NCBI RefSeq assembly: GCF_900178525.1
Contig: NZ_FXDJ01000009.1
Coordinates: 62,001 to 126,000, forward strand
Length of the DNA stretch: 64,000 bases
Source of the DNA: Massilibacteroides vaginae
GTDB lineage: Bacteria > Bacteroidota > Bacteroidia > Bacteroidales > Tannerellaceae
Direction: 5' to 3'
The notes beneath the pieces are model-generated. The model did not search any database. It worked only from the letters and a program-made list of their open reading frames with translations, and had not been told where the DNA came from. Of the stretch, positions 7,417-17,007 are shown in pieces. The position numbers and the translations under genes are program-made. Within the stretch, counting starts at the first letter, position 1, and each line of letters begins with the position of its first letter.

Positions 7417-8871
7417 TTATTCTTTTTCTGTATTTGATATTAATCTTTGTAATGATGCAATCATAGTATTATACTCAGCAATTGCTTCCGATTGTTTCAA
7501 TTGATAATCAAGAAGCTGTCGTTGAACTTGCATAACATTTGTCAAATCGCTTTTACCTGAAATAAATTCCTGTATAATGATGTTATAAGTTGTTTGAGCA
7601 AGTTCCGTTTGCTTAATATAAAGCTCAATTTTTCTATCTGCATCGTTGATTTGATGTTTAACAGTGTAATACTGAGCTTCCAACTCCTTCTGTGTGTTAG
7701 CGTACTTTTCCTGACTTGATTGCCAATACAGCATACTTTCCTTTTGTTGTGCGTTGTATTTTTTTCTGAATATTGGTAGGGTTACCGATACCATAGGCAT
7801 TATCATGTCTTTCCCATTCATATGTGTGATGGGAAGTCCCATACCATCATCCATTCTTTTATTAATCATGGTATAGTTAATACCAACACCAAACATCGGA
7901 TAGCTCATCTTCTTATCCATTTCGCCTTTTGCTTTGTATGCTAACGATTCTTCTGTAATCATTTTCAGCATCGGATTATTATCCATAATGTTTTCTAATG
8001 TACTTTCTTCATTATCATAAACAAATGGTAGTTTTTCAAATCTATCTGGTATAACAACACTTTCATTAGCAGGTCGACTTAGAAGAGAATTAAACTTAGC
8101 TTTAGCTGCTATCATTTCAGAATTGATGCTTTTGATATTATTATCTAACTCAGCGATTTCCAACTGTATTCTTAATACATCGGACATGCCAGAGGAGGCT
8201 CCCCCCATGCCGCCACCACCAGCAGACATACTCGCAGTGGTAGTCTGAGCAGCTTGTCCGCCTCCCATGCCCATTCCACCCATTCCTCCTGATGAGTTTG
8301 CGGCAACAGGTGTGGTTGAAGCAGAAGGAGTAGAAGCAGCTTTTGATGATGCTCCTGTATTTGAACTTGAGAATCTGCGTAAAGCCAACTCTTCGAGATG
8401 TGTCAAGATATCTTTATTAGCTTGCGTATTTACCAAACGTTGTTTAAGATTACATAAAACAAACCATTGATTATAAATTTCGAAATATAGATTATCTCGA
8501 GTTTCTCTAAACTTCTCGTATGCCATTTTTGACATATGTTGAGCCTCCGTTCTTGCAGCTTTTCGTGTACCAAACCAAGGAAACATTTGCATCAACTTAA
8601 AATCGGCTACTTGTTTACCATCAATAATATCCATCGGTTGTAGAAAAAAACCTATTTCCAATTGTGGATCTGCAAATGCACCGGCTTGAGGTATTTTTTG
8701 AAGCGAAGCCTCATATACGGCAAATTCTGATTTCAACAAATGATTGTTATACGCTGCAATCCTCAAATAGTGCTGCAATGAATCAGCTTCCTGAGCATGG
8801 ATGGTATTTGCACTAACTATTAATGCAAGCACTAAAATATATTTATTAAATATTATCCGAAGCATAATCAT
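7417..8871 (-). CDS. TolC-family outer membrane channel of the metal efflux system
   Basis: The start is set at the ATG at 8871 (or the second ATG at 8865), because a signal peptide ending SANTIHAQ follows directly; longer readings run into the pump gene. The product has about 484 aa and the long alpha-helical repeats of TolC/CusC proteins. In place of a short loop it has an insertion of about 50 residues rich in Ser, Thr, Ala, Gly and Met (SSGGMGGMGMGGG...MSAGGGGMGG, near 8190-8360). Met-rich loops can bind Cu(I), so this may be a metal-contacting segment. The start overlaps the end of the CusA-type gene by 26 bp, consistent with translational coupling. Confidence 0.9.
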   Translation of the reverse strand: MIMLRIIFNKYILVLALIVSANTIHAQEADSLQHYLRIAAYNNHLLKSEFAVYEASLQKIPQAGAFADPQLEIGFFLQPMDIIDGKQVADFKLMQMFPWFGTRKAARTEAQHMSKMAYEKFRETRDNLYFEIYNQWFVLCNLKQRLVNTQANKDILTHLEELALRRFSSSNTGASSKAASTPSASTTPVAANSSGGMGGMGMGGGQAAQTTTASMSAGGGGMGGASSGMSDVLRIQLEIAELDNNIKSINSEMIAAKAKFNSLLSRPANESVVIPDRFEKLPFVYDNEESTLENIMDNNPMLKMITEESLAYKAKGEMDKKMSYPMFGVGINYTMINKRMDDGMGLPITHMNGKDMIMPMVSVTLPIFRKKYNAQQKESMLYWQSSQEKYANTQKELEAQYYTVKHQINDADRKIELYIKQTELAQTTYNIIIQEFISGKSDLTNVMQVQRQLLDYQLKQSEAIAEYNTMIASLQRLISNTEKE

Positions 8872-11800
8872 TATTATTTTCTGTGATTTCTTTTTTCTTT
8901 TCTCTCTTAATTGCCGATTCCCTCCACCAGCACTGAAATACCGGAACCACAAACATGGTCATGGATTGAATAAGCATACCTCCGAAGGTAGGAATTGCCA
9001 TCGGAACCATTATCTCTGCTCCCTTGCCTTGAGCCGTTAGAACAGGTAATAAGGCTATCAATGATGCAGCTGTTGTCATAGCTGCGGGACGTACCCTTTT
9101 GAGTCCTGCGAATACCACAGCTTCTCTGATAGCCTCCTTGGTTTTTGGGTCTCTTTCAATAAATGTATCATGTATATATGTTCCCATCAACACTCCGTCA
9201 TCCGTTGCAACGCCAAACAGAGCAATAAATCCGACCCATACGGCAACACTTAGATTTATGGGGTGCATTTGGAATAAATCCCGCATATTGGTTCCTGCCA
9301 CTGCAAAGTTCATAAACCAATCCTGACCGTATAGCCATAAAAAAATAAATCCTCCCGAAAATGCAACAAAAACTCCTGAAAAGTGGATAAGTGATGCGGT
9401 AACTGTTCTGAACTGAAAGTAAAGAACTAAGAGTACCATCATTAGCACCAAAGGAACAATTATCATTAAACGATTTGTTGCACGTTCTTGCTGCTCATAG
9501 TTACCTGCAAACTTATAGTTTACTGCTTCCGGTAGTTTTAATTCGCCTGAAGCTATTTTCTCCGAAAGAATTTTATCAGCTTCCTTTACCACATCAACTT
9601 CTGCCTTGCCCTGTAATTTGTCAAATATCACATAGCCCACTAAAAACGTATTCTCGCTTTGAATCATTTGTGCGCCCTTGGTGTAAATTATGTCGGCAAG
9701 GTCATTAAGCGGTACCTGAGCACCCGTAGCAGTTGGAACAAGCAACTTGCCTAATTCTTCCGGACTGTCTCTCAATTCCCTTGCATAACGTAAACGTACA
9801 GGGAAACGCTCTCTGCCTTCAACTGTTGTTGTTAGACTCATTCCTCCTACAGCCGCAGATAATATCTCTTGTAAATCACCGACATTAACGCCGTATCTTG
9901 CCATATTTCTTCTATTGAGCTTAATTTCAAGATAAGGGGCACCTACTGCTCTGTCGTAAAAAACGGAAGAGCTGACTACGGATGGTACTCCTTTAAGCAC
10001 TTGCTCTATGGCTTTTCCTCCTTCCTCAATCGACTCCAAATCCGGGCCGTAAACTTTTACTCCCATTGGTGCTCTCATTCCTGTTGAAAGCATTACAAGG
10101 CGAGCTTCAATTGGTTGCAACTTAGGTGCCGAGGTTAGTCCCGGCATGTGAGTTACATTCACAATTTCCTGCCATATATCATCCGTATTCCTTATATTAG
10201 GCCTCCATTGCCTGTAATAATCACCTCTTTTATCTTTAACCAAACTATCGACAGGTATTAATCTAAATCCGTCTTTTGGATTATAGGTATTTCCGCTTAT
10301 CAGCAAGTATTCTCCTTTTGAGTTTGTCTTAAACCTTTGCCTCTGCCCGTCCTCATTAAGAGCGTATTCAGGTCTATAGTTAATCGTATTTTCAAACATT
10401 TGTATGGGAGCAGGGTCTAAGGCAGAGTTAACTCGCCCCCACTTACCGACTGCTGTTTCCACTTCTGGAATTTTAGCTAAACGTTTATCTAATAGCTCAA
10501 TGAACTCTAAATTTTGCTCAATCCCTGTATGTGGCATACTTGTAGGCATCAATAAAAACGAGCCTTCATTTAGACTGGGCATAAACTCCTGACCAATGCC
10601 CGGAAATTTTTCGCTTGCTGCTTCCCAAAATGCTGTTTTTCTAAATTCTTTCCAACCTACAGATTCAAAGCCTGTAGCTACAAAGCCAAAAACTCGGTTA
10701 AATCCAATCCAAATAACTAATCCAAAAACTACCACAGTTATTGGCAACATCATAAATTTGAATCTGTTTGCCAAACACCATCGTAGAATTTTTTCGTAAA
10801 AAACTACAATCGTCCACATTAACCCCATTACCACAGCTATGGCCAATGATACAAATACGATATTGACAAACATTCCTTTTTCGGGGCCTAAAGGTAGCCA
10901 CGATTGAGCCAAAATATATGTAACGATAACCAGTGCAATGCCAATATTGATATAGTTGCTTAGATTTTTATTTTTCCACTTATGTGCAAATAAATTGTTT
11001 GCTCCAAGAGCGATTAAGCCTATCGCAAGTATATTACCATAAACAATTAAAAAGACTAAACCGGCAGCAATCAGAATATAATTCAGTACTTTTCTGATTT
11101 TGGCAGAATTAATTTTGAACGAAAAAACGAAATAAGCAAGCGTTGGAAGTATTATCAATCCCAATACAAATGAAAAACCGAGAGTAAAGGTTTTTGTATA
11201 AGCTAAAGGAGCAAACAATTTACCTTCCTGTGCTTCCATTGCAAAAACGGGTAAGAAGCTCACAATAGTAGTCATCATAGCAACAGTTAATGCTCCTGAC
11301 ACTTCCCCAATAGCCTTTTTGATTAGTTGAAGTAATGGCTTCCCTTTCTTGGCATCTTTATTTTCAGGCATTTCCATATGCCGGATAATGTTTTCGACAA
11401 AGACTGTCCCCACATCAACCATTACCCCGATTGCAATTGCAATACCTGATAGTGCAACAATATTTGCACTTATGCCTGTATATTTCATCAGGATAAATGT
11501 GGCTAATACAGCTATCGGCAGTAAACTGGCAATGATGACTGAGGCTCGAAGGTTGAGAACCAATACTATGATTACAATAATACAAATAAGTATTTCTTCC
11601 ATTAAGGAGCTTTCAAGCGTTCCTATTGTCTCTTTAATGATACCTGTACGGTCATAAAACGGAACAACGGTTACTTTAGAAACTGTACCATCCTCAAGAG
11701 TCTTTTGAGGTAATCCGGCTTCCATCTCTTTTATCTTTTCCTTAACGTTATTGATTACTTCTAATGGATTTGAACCATAACGTGCTACAACAACGCCTCC

Positions 11801-12706
11801 GACTGCTTCCACACCTTCTTTATCCAAACCGCCTCTGCGCGGTGCCGGCCCGAGTGTTACAAAAGCGACATCTTTTATCTTTACAGGAACTCCATTCCGA
11901 ACAGTGACTACCGCTTCTTCAAGATCAGACACATTTTTAATATACCCAAGACCACGTATAAGATATTCTACTTTGTTTATTTCTACAGTTTCGGCTCCAA
12001 TGTCAAGGTTGCTCTTTTGTACGGCATTCATTATATCCATTGTAGACACATTGAATGAGCGCATAGCATTAGGATCTATTTCTACTTGGTACTCTTTGAC
12101 AAAACCTCCAACCGAGGCCACTTCCGAAACGCCCTTAGCTCCCGCAAGAGAGTACTTTACATAGAAATCTTGTATAGTTCGAAGCTCATCGGGATCCCAT
12201 CCTCCGGCAGGTTTACCTGTTTCGGGATTTCGACCTTCAAGAGTATACCAGTAAATTTGACCTAAAGCTGTAGCGTCCGGCCCTAAACTTGGTTGTACTC
12301 CTTCCGGTAAAGTTCCAGATGGCAGAGAATTTAATTTTTCCAGTATCCTTGACCGACTCCAGTAAAATTCAATGTCATCGTCAAAAATGATATAAATAAA
12401 TGACATGCCGAACATGGAACTGCTTCGGATTGTTTTTACCCCTGGGATGCCTAATAATGAGGTAGTCAATGGATAAGTTATTTGATCTTGTATATCCTTT
12501 GGTGAACGCCCCATCCATTCGGTGGCAACAATTTGTTGATTATCCCCAATATCGGGAATAGCGTCAACTGCAACCGGATTACTTGGTATAATCCCGCCAT
12601 GCCAACTGAATGGGGCAGTTGAAATGCCCCAAACAATTATTATGACCAGCAATAATATTGCAACTAATCGGTTGTCTAAAAAATAATCTACTATTTTCTT
12701 TAACAT
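8846..12706 (-). CDS. cusA: CusA/CzcA-type heavy-metal efflux RND permease
   Basis: The product has 1286 aa. It starts MLKKIVDYFLDNRLVAI with the first TM helix, followed by family features such as DIGDNQQIV, ATEWMGRSPKDIQDQ, the proton-relay TM4 region (AIAIGVMVDVGTVFVENI) and a second transmembrane block near the end (VATDDGVLMGTYI). These pumps use proton import to expel metal ions across both membranes with adaptor and channel partners. It is longer than the approximately 1040-aa E. coli CusA: additional hydrophobic segments lie between about residues 530 and 700. Neighbours are CusB-type, TolC-type and CopA-type genes, so Cu(I)/Ag(I) is the likely substrate, though Zn/Co/Cd export is possible. 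Confidence 0.95.
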   Translation of the reverse strand: MLKKIVDYFLDNRLVAILLLVIIIVWGISTAPFSWHGGIIPSNPVAVDAIPDIGDNQQIVATEWMGRSPKDIQDQITYPLTTSLLGIPGVKTIRSSSMFGMSFIYIIFDDDIEFYWSRSRILEKLNSLPSGTLPEGVQPSLGPDATALGQIYWYTLEGRNPETGKPAGGWDPDELRTIQDFYVKYSLAGAKGVSEVASVGGFVKEYQVEIDPNAMRSFNVSTMDIMNAVQKSNLDIGAETVEINKVEYLIRGLGYIKNVSDLEEAVVTVRNGVPVKIKDVAFVTLGPAPRRGGLDKEGVEAVGGVVVARYGSNPLEVINNVKEKIKEMEAGLPQKTLEDGTVSKVTVVPFYDRTGIIKETIGTLESSLMEEILICIIVIIVLVLNLRASVIIASLLPIAVLATFILMKYTGISANIVALSGIAIAIGVMVDVGTVFVENIIRHMEMPENKDAKKGKPLLQLIKKAIGEVSGALTVAMMTTIVSFLPVFAMEAQEGKLFAPLAYTKTFTLGFSFVLGLIILPTLAYFVFSFKINSAKIRKVLNYILIAAGLVFLIVYGNILAIGLIALGANNLFAHKWKNKNLSNYINIGIALVIVTYILAQSWLPLGPEKGMFVNIVFVSLAIAVVMGLMWTIVVFYEKILRWCLANRFKFMMLPITVVVFGLVIWIGFNRVFGFVATGFESVGWKEFRKTAFWEAASEKFPGIGQEFMPSLNEGSFLLMPTSMPHTGIEQNLEFIELLDKRLAKIPEVETAVGKWGRVNSALDPAPIQMFENTINYRPEYALNEDGQRQRFKTNSKGEYLLISGNTYNPKDGFRLIPVDSLVKDKRGDYYRQWRPNIRNTDDIWQEIVNVTHMPGLTSAPKLQPIEARLVMLSTGMRAPMGVKVYGPDLESIEEGGKAIEQVLKGVPSVVSSSVFYDRAVGAPYLEIKLNRRNMARYGVNVGDLQEILSAAVGGMSLTTTVEGRERFPVRLRYARELRDSPEELGKLLVPTATGAQVPLNDLADIIYTKGAQMIQSENTFLVGYVIFDKLQGKAEVDVVKEADKILSEKIASGELKLPEAVNYKFAGNYEQQERATNRLMIIVPLVLMMVLLVLYFQFRTVTASLIHFSGVFVAFSGGFIFLWLYGQDWFMNFAVAGTNMRDLFQMHPINLSVAVWVGFIALFGVATDDGVLMGTYIHDTFIERDPKTKEAIREAVVFAGLKRVRPAAMTTAASLIALLPVLTAQGKGAEIMVPMAIPTFGGMLIQSMTMFVVPVFQCWWRESAIKREKKKEITENNNDYASDNI

Positions 12707-12711
12707 GATTC

Positions 12712-13293
12712 TTATTCGTTAGTTTTTCCTACAACGTTTCCGCATGTAAGCATTTTATTTCCAAAATAAGGGTTCTTAATTTCTTTTTCAAGACTTAACC
12801 AATTGGCTCCTTTGTTGTTTAGAGCCATTGAACAGTGTGCAATATATATACCAGCTTTAGATTCTTTTGCTAAAAGAATATACTCCTCGCTTATCTCAGA
12901 TAAAACAACTCGAGCAGTATCAATGTTCTTTGCAGAGTAAATCTCTTTCGACAATTGTTTGATTTTATCATTATTTGCAGTTTTTTCAATTGCTTTTGCT
13001 TCTGATTTTACAGACTCAAAGTCGGAACGGACAAAAGCATCTTTGAGTTTGAAATATTCAACAAAAAGGGCTGATTTAGTATGATCCGCATGATTGTGTT
13101 CTGTTAGATTACCTTGCTTATGGGCTGAATGATCTCCATCTTTAGGACATGATGCTTCCTTATGTTTTTGGTTATTAGAACAGCATGACGATGAATTTTC
13201 TTTGTGCTCGGAATGAGAAGATTGAGCAAATGATTTTGCGCTGAATAGAGTAGAGAACAGGACTATACCTGTTATAATTATAATATTTTTCAT
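12712..13293 (-). CDS. DUF3347 exported metal-associated protein
   Basis: The product has 193 aa with a signal peptide ending KSFAQ. A His/Cys-rich stretch (HSEHKENSSSCCSNNQKHKE...HADH) precedes a DUF3347-like domain: a helical segment (YFKLKDAFVRSDFESVKSEA) and the conserved tail HCSMALNNKGANWLS...NPYFGNKMLTCG. This domain is often found beside or fused to CusB-like adaptors, where the His/Cys/Met residues are candidate Cu ligands. It lies 5 nt before the pump gene and is the likely first gene of the efflux operon. A periplasmic metal donor or scavenger role is inference. Confidence 0.85.
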   Translation of the reverse strand: MKNIIIITGIVLFSTLFSAKSFAQSSHSEHKENSSSCCSNNQKHKEASCPKDGDHSAHKQGNLTEHNHADHTKSALFVEYFKLKDAFVRSDFESVKSEAKAIEKTANNDKIKQLSKEIYSAKNIDTARVVLSEISEEYILLAKESKAGIYIAHCSMALNNKGANWLSLEKEIKNPYFGNKMLTCGNVVGKTNE

Positions 13294-13396
13294 TTTATCG
13301 AATTTTAATATGTTACAAATTATACAATAGAAATAGAACTCACATGAATCAACTTAATGTTAATTCAAAGAGTTAAATCGAGGTATAATTAATAAA

Positions 13397-13789
13397 TCAA
13401 ATTCGATATACGCAAATAAAGGCAAGCCTGTCCAAGACTTTTCTGAACAGAGTTCCAACAGGGATGAATCCCTCATCCTTTAAATCCGCACTGTGATCGG
13501 AAGTAATAAGCAAGTGTTGTTGTACAATAACAAACGCACTTATTATACTGAAATTGGAATGAACTTGTTGTGCTTGATAATTATCTGTAGATAGAACAAC
13601 AGTATTATCATTGCAACATCCTGCTTTGTGTATGCCTTCGGCAGGCAATTCACCACAGCACTTTGTATCCTGAGGAGTTTGAATAGCGATTGAACTTAAT
13701 TCGCCTTGGCAATAATGAAAATAGAGCACTGGTTGCACAGCTATAAGCAGTGTCAACAAAATCAGTGATATGAATGCTATTCTTTTCAT
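13397..13789 (-). CDS. Small Cys-rich exported protein (HYC_CC_PP-like)
   Basis: The product has 130 aa. It has an N-terminal signal or anchor (residues 4-20), then FHYCQGELSS, a CC pair (KCCGEL), a second CC pair (GCCNDN) and a Tyr/Gln motif. This spacing of HYC followed by CC pairs resembles the small Bacteroidetes family named HYC_CC_PP. The Pro-Pro near the usual C-terminus is not evident here, so the tail may be divergent. Such genes occur beside copper-efflux genes; the Cys pairs could bind Cu(I). It stands alone, 103 nt upstream of the DUF3347 gene. Confidence 0.7.
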   Translation of the reverse strand: MKRIAFISLILLTLLIAVQPVLYFHYCQGELSSIAIQTPQDTKCCGELPAEGIHKAGCCNDNTVVLSTDNYQAQQVHSNFSIISAFVIVQQHLLITSDHSADLKDEGFIPVGTLFRKVLDRLAFICVYRI

Positions 13790-13930
13790 TTTAAGTCAAA
13801 ATGTCCAGTAAATATATTTCAGACAATTATCCTGCAAATGTCGGAAATATTTCCGGATATGCTTTATACTATTTCTCGTTTATTTTATATATTTTACAAC
13901 TTCGTCGTTTTTAGATTAAAATCATGCTTT

Positions 13931-14494
13931 TTAGATTTCATCTAAAGCCTTACGGCTATTGGGTTGTATCTCTTTGAACTGACTCGGAGAAATGTTTGTA
14001 ATTTTTTTAAACTGACTACTTAAATGTGCAACACTTGAATAATTTAGTTGGTCTGCAATCTCACTCAAGGTCAATTCTCCATATTCCAATAATTCTTTTA
14101 CTTTTTCTATTTTTTGAGCAATGAAGTACTTCTCAATTGTTGTAGTTTCAACTTCTGAAAAAATATTGCTCAAATAATTGTATTCAAAATGAAGTTTTTC
14201 TTGCAGATAATCCGACAAATTTGTTTTGAGAATACAATTCTTGTTATAAATTAAATCAATAATTATAGCCTTTATTTGCTGAGTTGTTTGACTTTTTTTA
14301 TCAATAACCAAAGCAAAGCCTAATTTTTGAAGTGCCAAATCAATTTTTTCTAAACTAATGAAGTCCAATTCATCAGCAAACTCCACAACTCCTAATTTTA
14401 CAGAAGTTGGAGAAAATCCTAACTTTTCTAACTCTTTATTTACAACCATTATGCAACGATTGCAAACCATATTTTTCACAAACAATTTATACAT
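13931..14494 (-). CDS. AraC-family regulator with N-terminal HMA-like metal-binding domain
   Basis: The product has 187 aa. Residues 1-65 read like a degenerate heavy-metal-associated domain with VKNMVCNRCIMVV, where CxxC would bind the metal. Residues 85-180 are an AraC-type double helix-turn-helix (LSEIADQLNYSSVAHLSSQFKKITNISPSQFK). Combining sensing and DNA binding in one short chain makes it a plausible direct metal sensor for the downstream efflux genes. It precedes the two Cys/His-rich genes and the efflux operon on the same strand. A TAACTTTG -7-like element (minus strand, 14510-14517) lies just before its ATG. The regulated promoters are not proved by sequence. Confidence 0.87.
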   Translation of the reverse strand: MYKLFVKNMVCNRCIMVVNKELEKLGFSPTSVKLGVVEFADELDFISLEKIDLALQKLGFALVIDKKSQTTQQIKAIIIDLIYNKNCILKTNLSDYLQEKLHFEYNYLSNIFSEVETTTIEKYFIAQKIEKVKELLEYGELTLSEIADQLNYSSVAHLSSQFKKITNISPSQFKEIQPNSRKALDEI

Positions 14495-14509
14495 TGAAAT
14501 TTTTTATAG

Positions 14510-14517
14510 CAAAGTTA
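14510..14517 (-). promoter_or_regulatory. -7 promoter element of the HMA-AraC regulator
   Basis: On the minus strand TAACTTTG matches the TAnnTTTG consensus, 16 nt from the start codon at 14494. The -33 partner is weak. Confidence 0.35.
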
Positions 14518-14577
14518 TTACTAATTTACATCAGATAATAGTTTTAAATCTGTTAGAAAATAATTTTCACGCCAAAA

Positions 14578-17007
14578 TCAGAAAATAATTTCAAAAAATA
14601 ATACTGGAGTAAGGGGTGTTGCTTTTGTATAAACATTATAGGCACTATTTTGATTAGACAAACGGTAGCTGTATTTAACGTTATTTGTATTGAAAACATT
14701 AAGAACAGAAGCACCTGTCTGAATCCTTATTTTTTTTAACTGCAACTTGTATGTAAGAGATAAATCCAAACGGTTATACGGAGGTTCATTAGAAGTATCC
14801 GAATGTTGATGCCCATTTCCATGCTGCTGCTCTTCATCACCTTGCCCATGCCCATGCCCGCTTGTGGACAAGTAAGGGAATCCGGAACCATAGACATAAG
14901 TTGCGGAAAAGTGGAACGATTTTAATGTATATATCGCTCCTAACTTTACTTCATGCGCTGTATATTCTTGCGGATTGGCTGAATTGATAAAAGAGTATGA
15001 GCCAAAAGCAGTAAGTCTGTTCCATTCTTTTTTAGCATATACATCGACACCCCAAACTGTATTGTCAAATGAAGAAACAACATTGTCGATAAAATATAAT
15101 TGATTTCGATTTTTCTTTACATAACCTTCGGTACTAAAAAGCCAGCCGTTTTTACTGTATGCAAGCCCGGCTAAATAGTGTGTCGATGAGAGATATGTAC
15201 TATCCGACAAGTTCCAAATCATCTGATAGCTTCCTTGACGATATTGATAGGGAATGCGTGTTAGAAATTGATTGTACAATCCGAAGGAAGCCGTAGCTGT
15301 CAGTTCGTCGGTAAGTGAATAGCTTGCTGATAATCGCGGCTGAATGTGTATTTTTTTGTCAGGTACTAAATCGGCTCTCAATCCTGCCTTTAGTGATAAT
15401 TTCCCCAGCAATATATTATCTGTAATGTATAATGAAGGGTTATTTATTTGTGTTTGCCTATCGTTAAATTCACTTGTATAGTTTTGCCATTGTCCACCTA
15501 TTTGTATTTTTTGCCTTTCGCCTAAATTGAAATTATGTTCCAGTTTTGCTGAGATTTCTTGTATTGAGTTTTTGATATTAAACACATCCAGAGGCGTTGC
15601 TTGGTTATTGGTAATACCAGTAACATTATCTACGGTAGCATCGAGTTTTGAATATGAAATTAGGAGCTTACTGTTACTACCACTATTCCATATCCTATTA
15701 TATCCTGTTGATGCACCATATTGCCTGTTTTTTTCGGTAGCATTTACCTCATACTCCTGCTGTTTTACATAAAACTTGAAATGGTCGTCCGCTCCATACA
15801 AGCTAAGGTGGTAGCGGTCATTACCGAATGCTTTTCCTGCATATTTGAGGTTCAAATCACGAAAATCGTAATTGGGCTTAATATATGTTCCCGATTGAGT
15901 TTGTGTACCATGATTTCCATTTGAACCGTTTACATCTTCATTATTATAGAGGTTGTAAAATGTTTGACGATAGGCTACCGACAGGGCAGAGGTTTTCTTT
16001 ATTGGAATCGAAGTGTAAATATTCGCTGTATAGTTACTGACATTTAACTTTACTGATGGTTTAGAAAAATCGCCTTCATTTCCTGTTATTTCGGCTATTG
16101 CTCCGATACGATTACCCGATGAAGCATCATATCCTCCTTTTTGCAAACGAATATCTTTTGCCAAATAAGGGTTAACGGAACCTATCTGGTCGTTGAAACT
16201 TTTCATCCCGAAAATGGTAAAACCATCATAGGTTAAACGGCTTTCTCCCCAATTACTTCCCCAAACAAAAAGATCTTCCGATGGTTCTCCCGAAGCACGC
16301 ACTCCGGGCAGCATACGCAAGAGGGTGAAAACTGAATTATCAGCACTTCCGGGCATATATCGTGCTATTTGATGATTTATTCTCATCTCGCCCGAAGTCT
16401 TTCCCGATTGCATCAACATGGCTGTTGATGAAGGTTGGACAACAACTTCTTGCATTGTAAATACCTTAGCTGATAAACTAAGTTTATGGTTACCTACTAT
16501 CAATGTAGTATCAAGCGGTTCAAATCCCATATATTGTGTTTGAATCCGTGTGGGTTGATTTGTTTCTTGGATAATTGAGAAATACCCTGATTCGTTGGTG
16601 ATTACCGTCCCCTTAATTGTTTGAATATACGCATAAGGTAAAGGCTCTCCTGACACCATATCATATAAGACTCCAGAGATAGTATATTTTTTAGGTATGA
16701 CTGGTGTGTGTGTATTCTCGATTTCTGCTTTGGGCGAATAAGTAATAACATAGACATTACCTCTTTTTCGCATCGTCAGAGGTTTGTCCTTTATTAAATA
16801 ACTTATAGCTTCTTCAGGTGTATTAAAAGTTTTTGAAACAGAAATAATATATTTTGATAATGCCTCATCATCGAACGAGATTTCTACATTCAATGAGTTC
16901 AGAACTGTATTTAGTGGCTTTTCAGATACAACTAACCGCAACCCTTGTGAAAAAGTTGCGGTAACGGATGTAAATAGTATAGCTATTAAAAGAAGCCCCT
17001 TTTTCAC
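14578..17007 (-). CDS. TonB-dependent outer membrane receptor with STN signalling domain
   Basis: The product has 809 aa, starting at a GTG that overlaps the FecR stop (GTGA). A signal peptide ending ATFSQG is followed by an STN (secretin/TonB short N-terminal) domain at about residues 22-95, a carboxypeptidase-regulatory-like beta domain (YTISGVLYDMVSGEPLPYAYI), a plug domain (MRINHQIARYMPG...LFVWGSNWGESRLTYDG) and the beta-barrel. An STN domain next to FecI/FecR means ligand binding is signalled to the sigma factor. A late loop, GHGHGQGDEEQQHGNGHQH (coded near 14801-14863), is strongly His-rich and looks like an external metal-binding loop. The substrate may be a metal or metal chelate. Confidence 0.92.
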   Translation of the reverse strand: MKKGLLLIAILFTSVTATFSQGLRLVVSEKPLNTVLNSLNVEISFDDEALSKYIISVSKTFNTPEEAISYLIKDKPLTMRKRGNVYVITYSPKAEIENTHTPVIPKKYTISGVLYDMVSGEPLPYAYIQTIKGTVITNESGYFSIIQETNQPTRIQTQYMGFEPLDTTLIVGNHKLSLSAKVFTMQEVVVQPSSTAMLMQSGKTSGEMRINHQIARYMPGSADNSVFTLLRMLPGVRASGEPSEDLFVWGSNWGESRLTYDGFTIFGMKSFNDQIGSVNPYLAKDIRLQKGGYDASSGNRIGAIAEITGNEGDFSKPSVKLNVSNYTANIYTSIPIKKTSALSVAYRQTFYNLYNNEDVNGSNGNHGTQTQSGTYIKPNYDFRDLNLKYAGKAFGNDRYHLSLYGADDHFKFYVKQQEYEVNATEKNRQYGASTGYNRIWNSGSNSKLLISYSKLDATVDNVTGITNNQATPLDVFNIKNSIQEISAKLEHNFNLGERQKIQIGGQWQNYTSEFNDRQTQINNPSLYITDNILLGKLSLKAGLRADLVPDKKIHIQPRLSASYSLTDELTATASFGLYNQFLTRIPYQYRQGSYQMIWNLSDSTYLSSTHYLAGLAYSKNGWLFSTEGYVKKNRNQLYFIDNVVSSFDNTVWGVDVYAKKEWNRLTAFGSYSFINSANPQEYTAHEVKLGAIYTLKSFHFSATYVYGSGFPYLSTSGHGHGQGDEEQQHGNGHQHSDTSNEPPYNRLDLSLTYKLQLKKIRIQTGASVLNVFNTNNVKYSYRLSNQNSAYNVYTKATPLTPVLFFEIIF

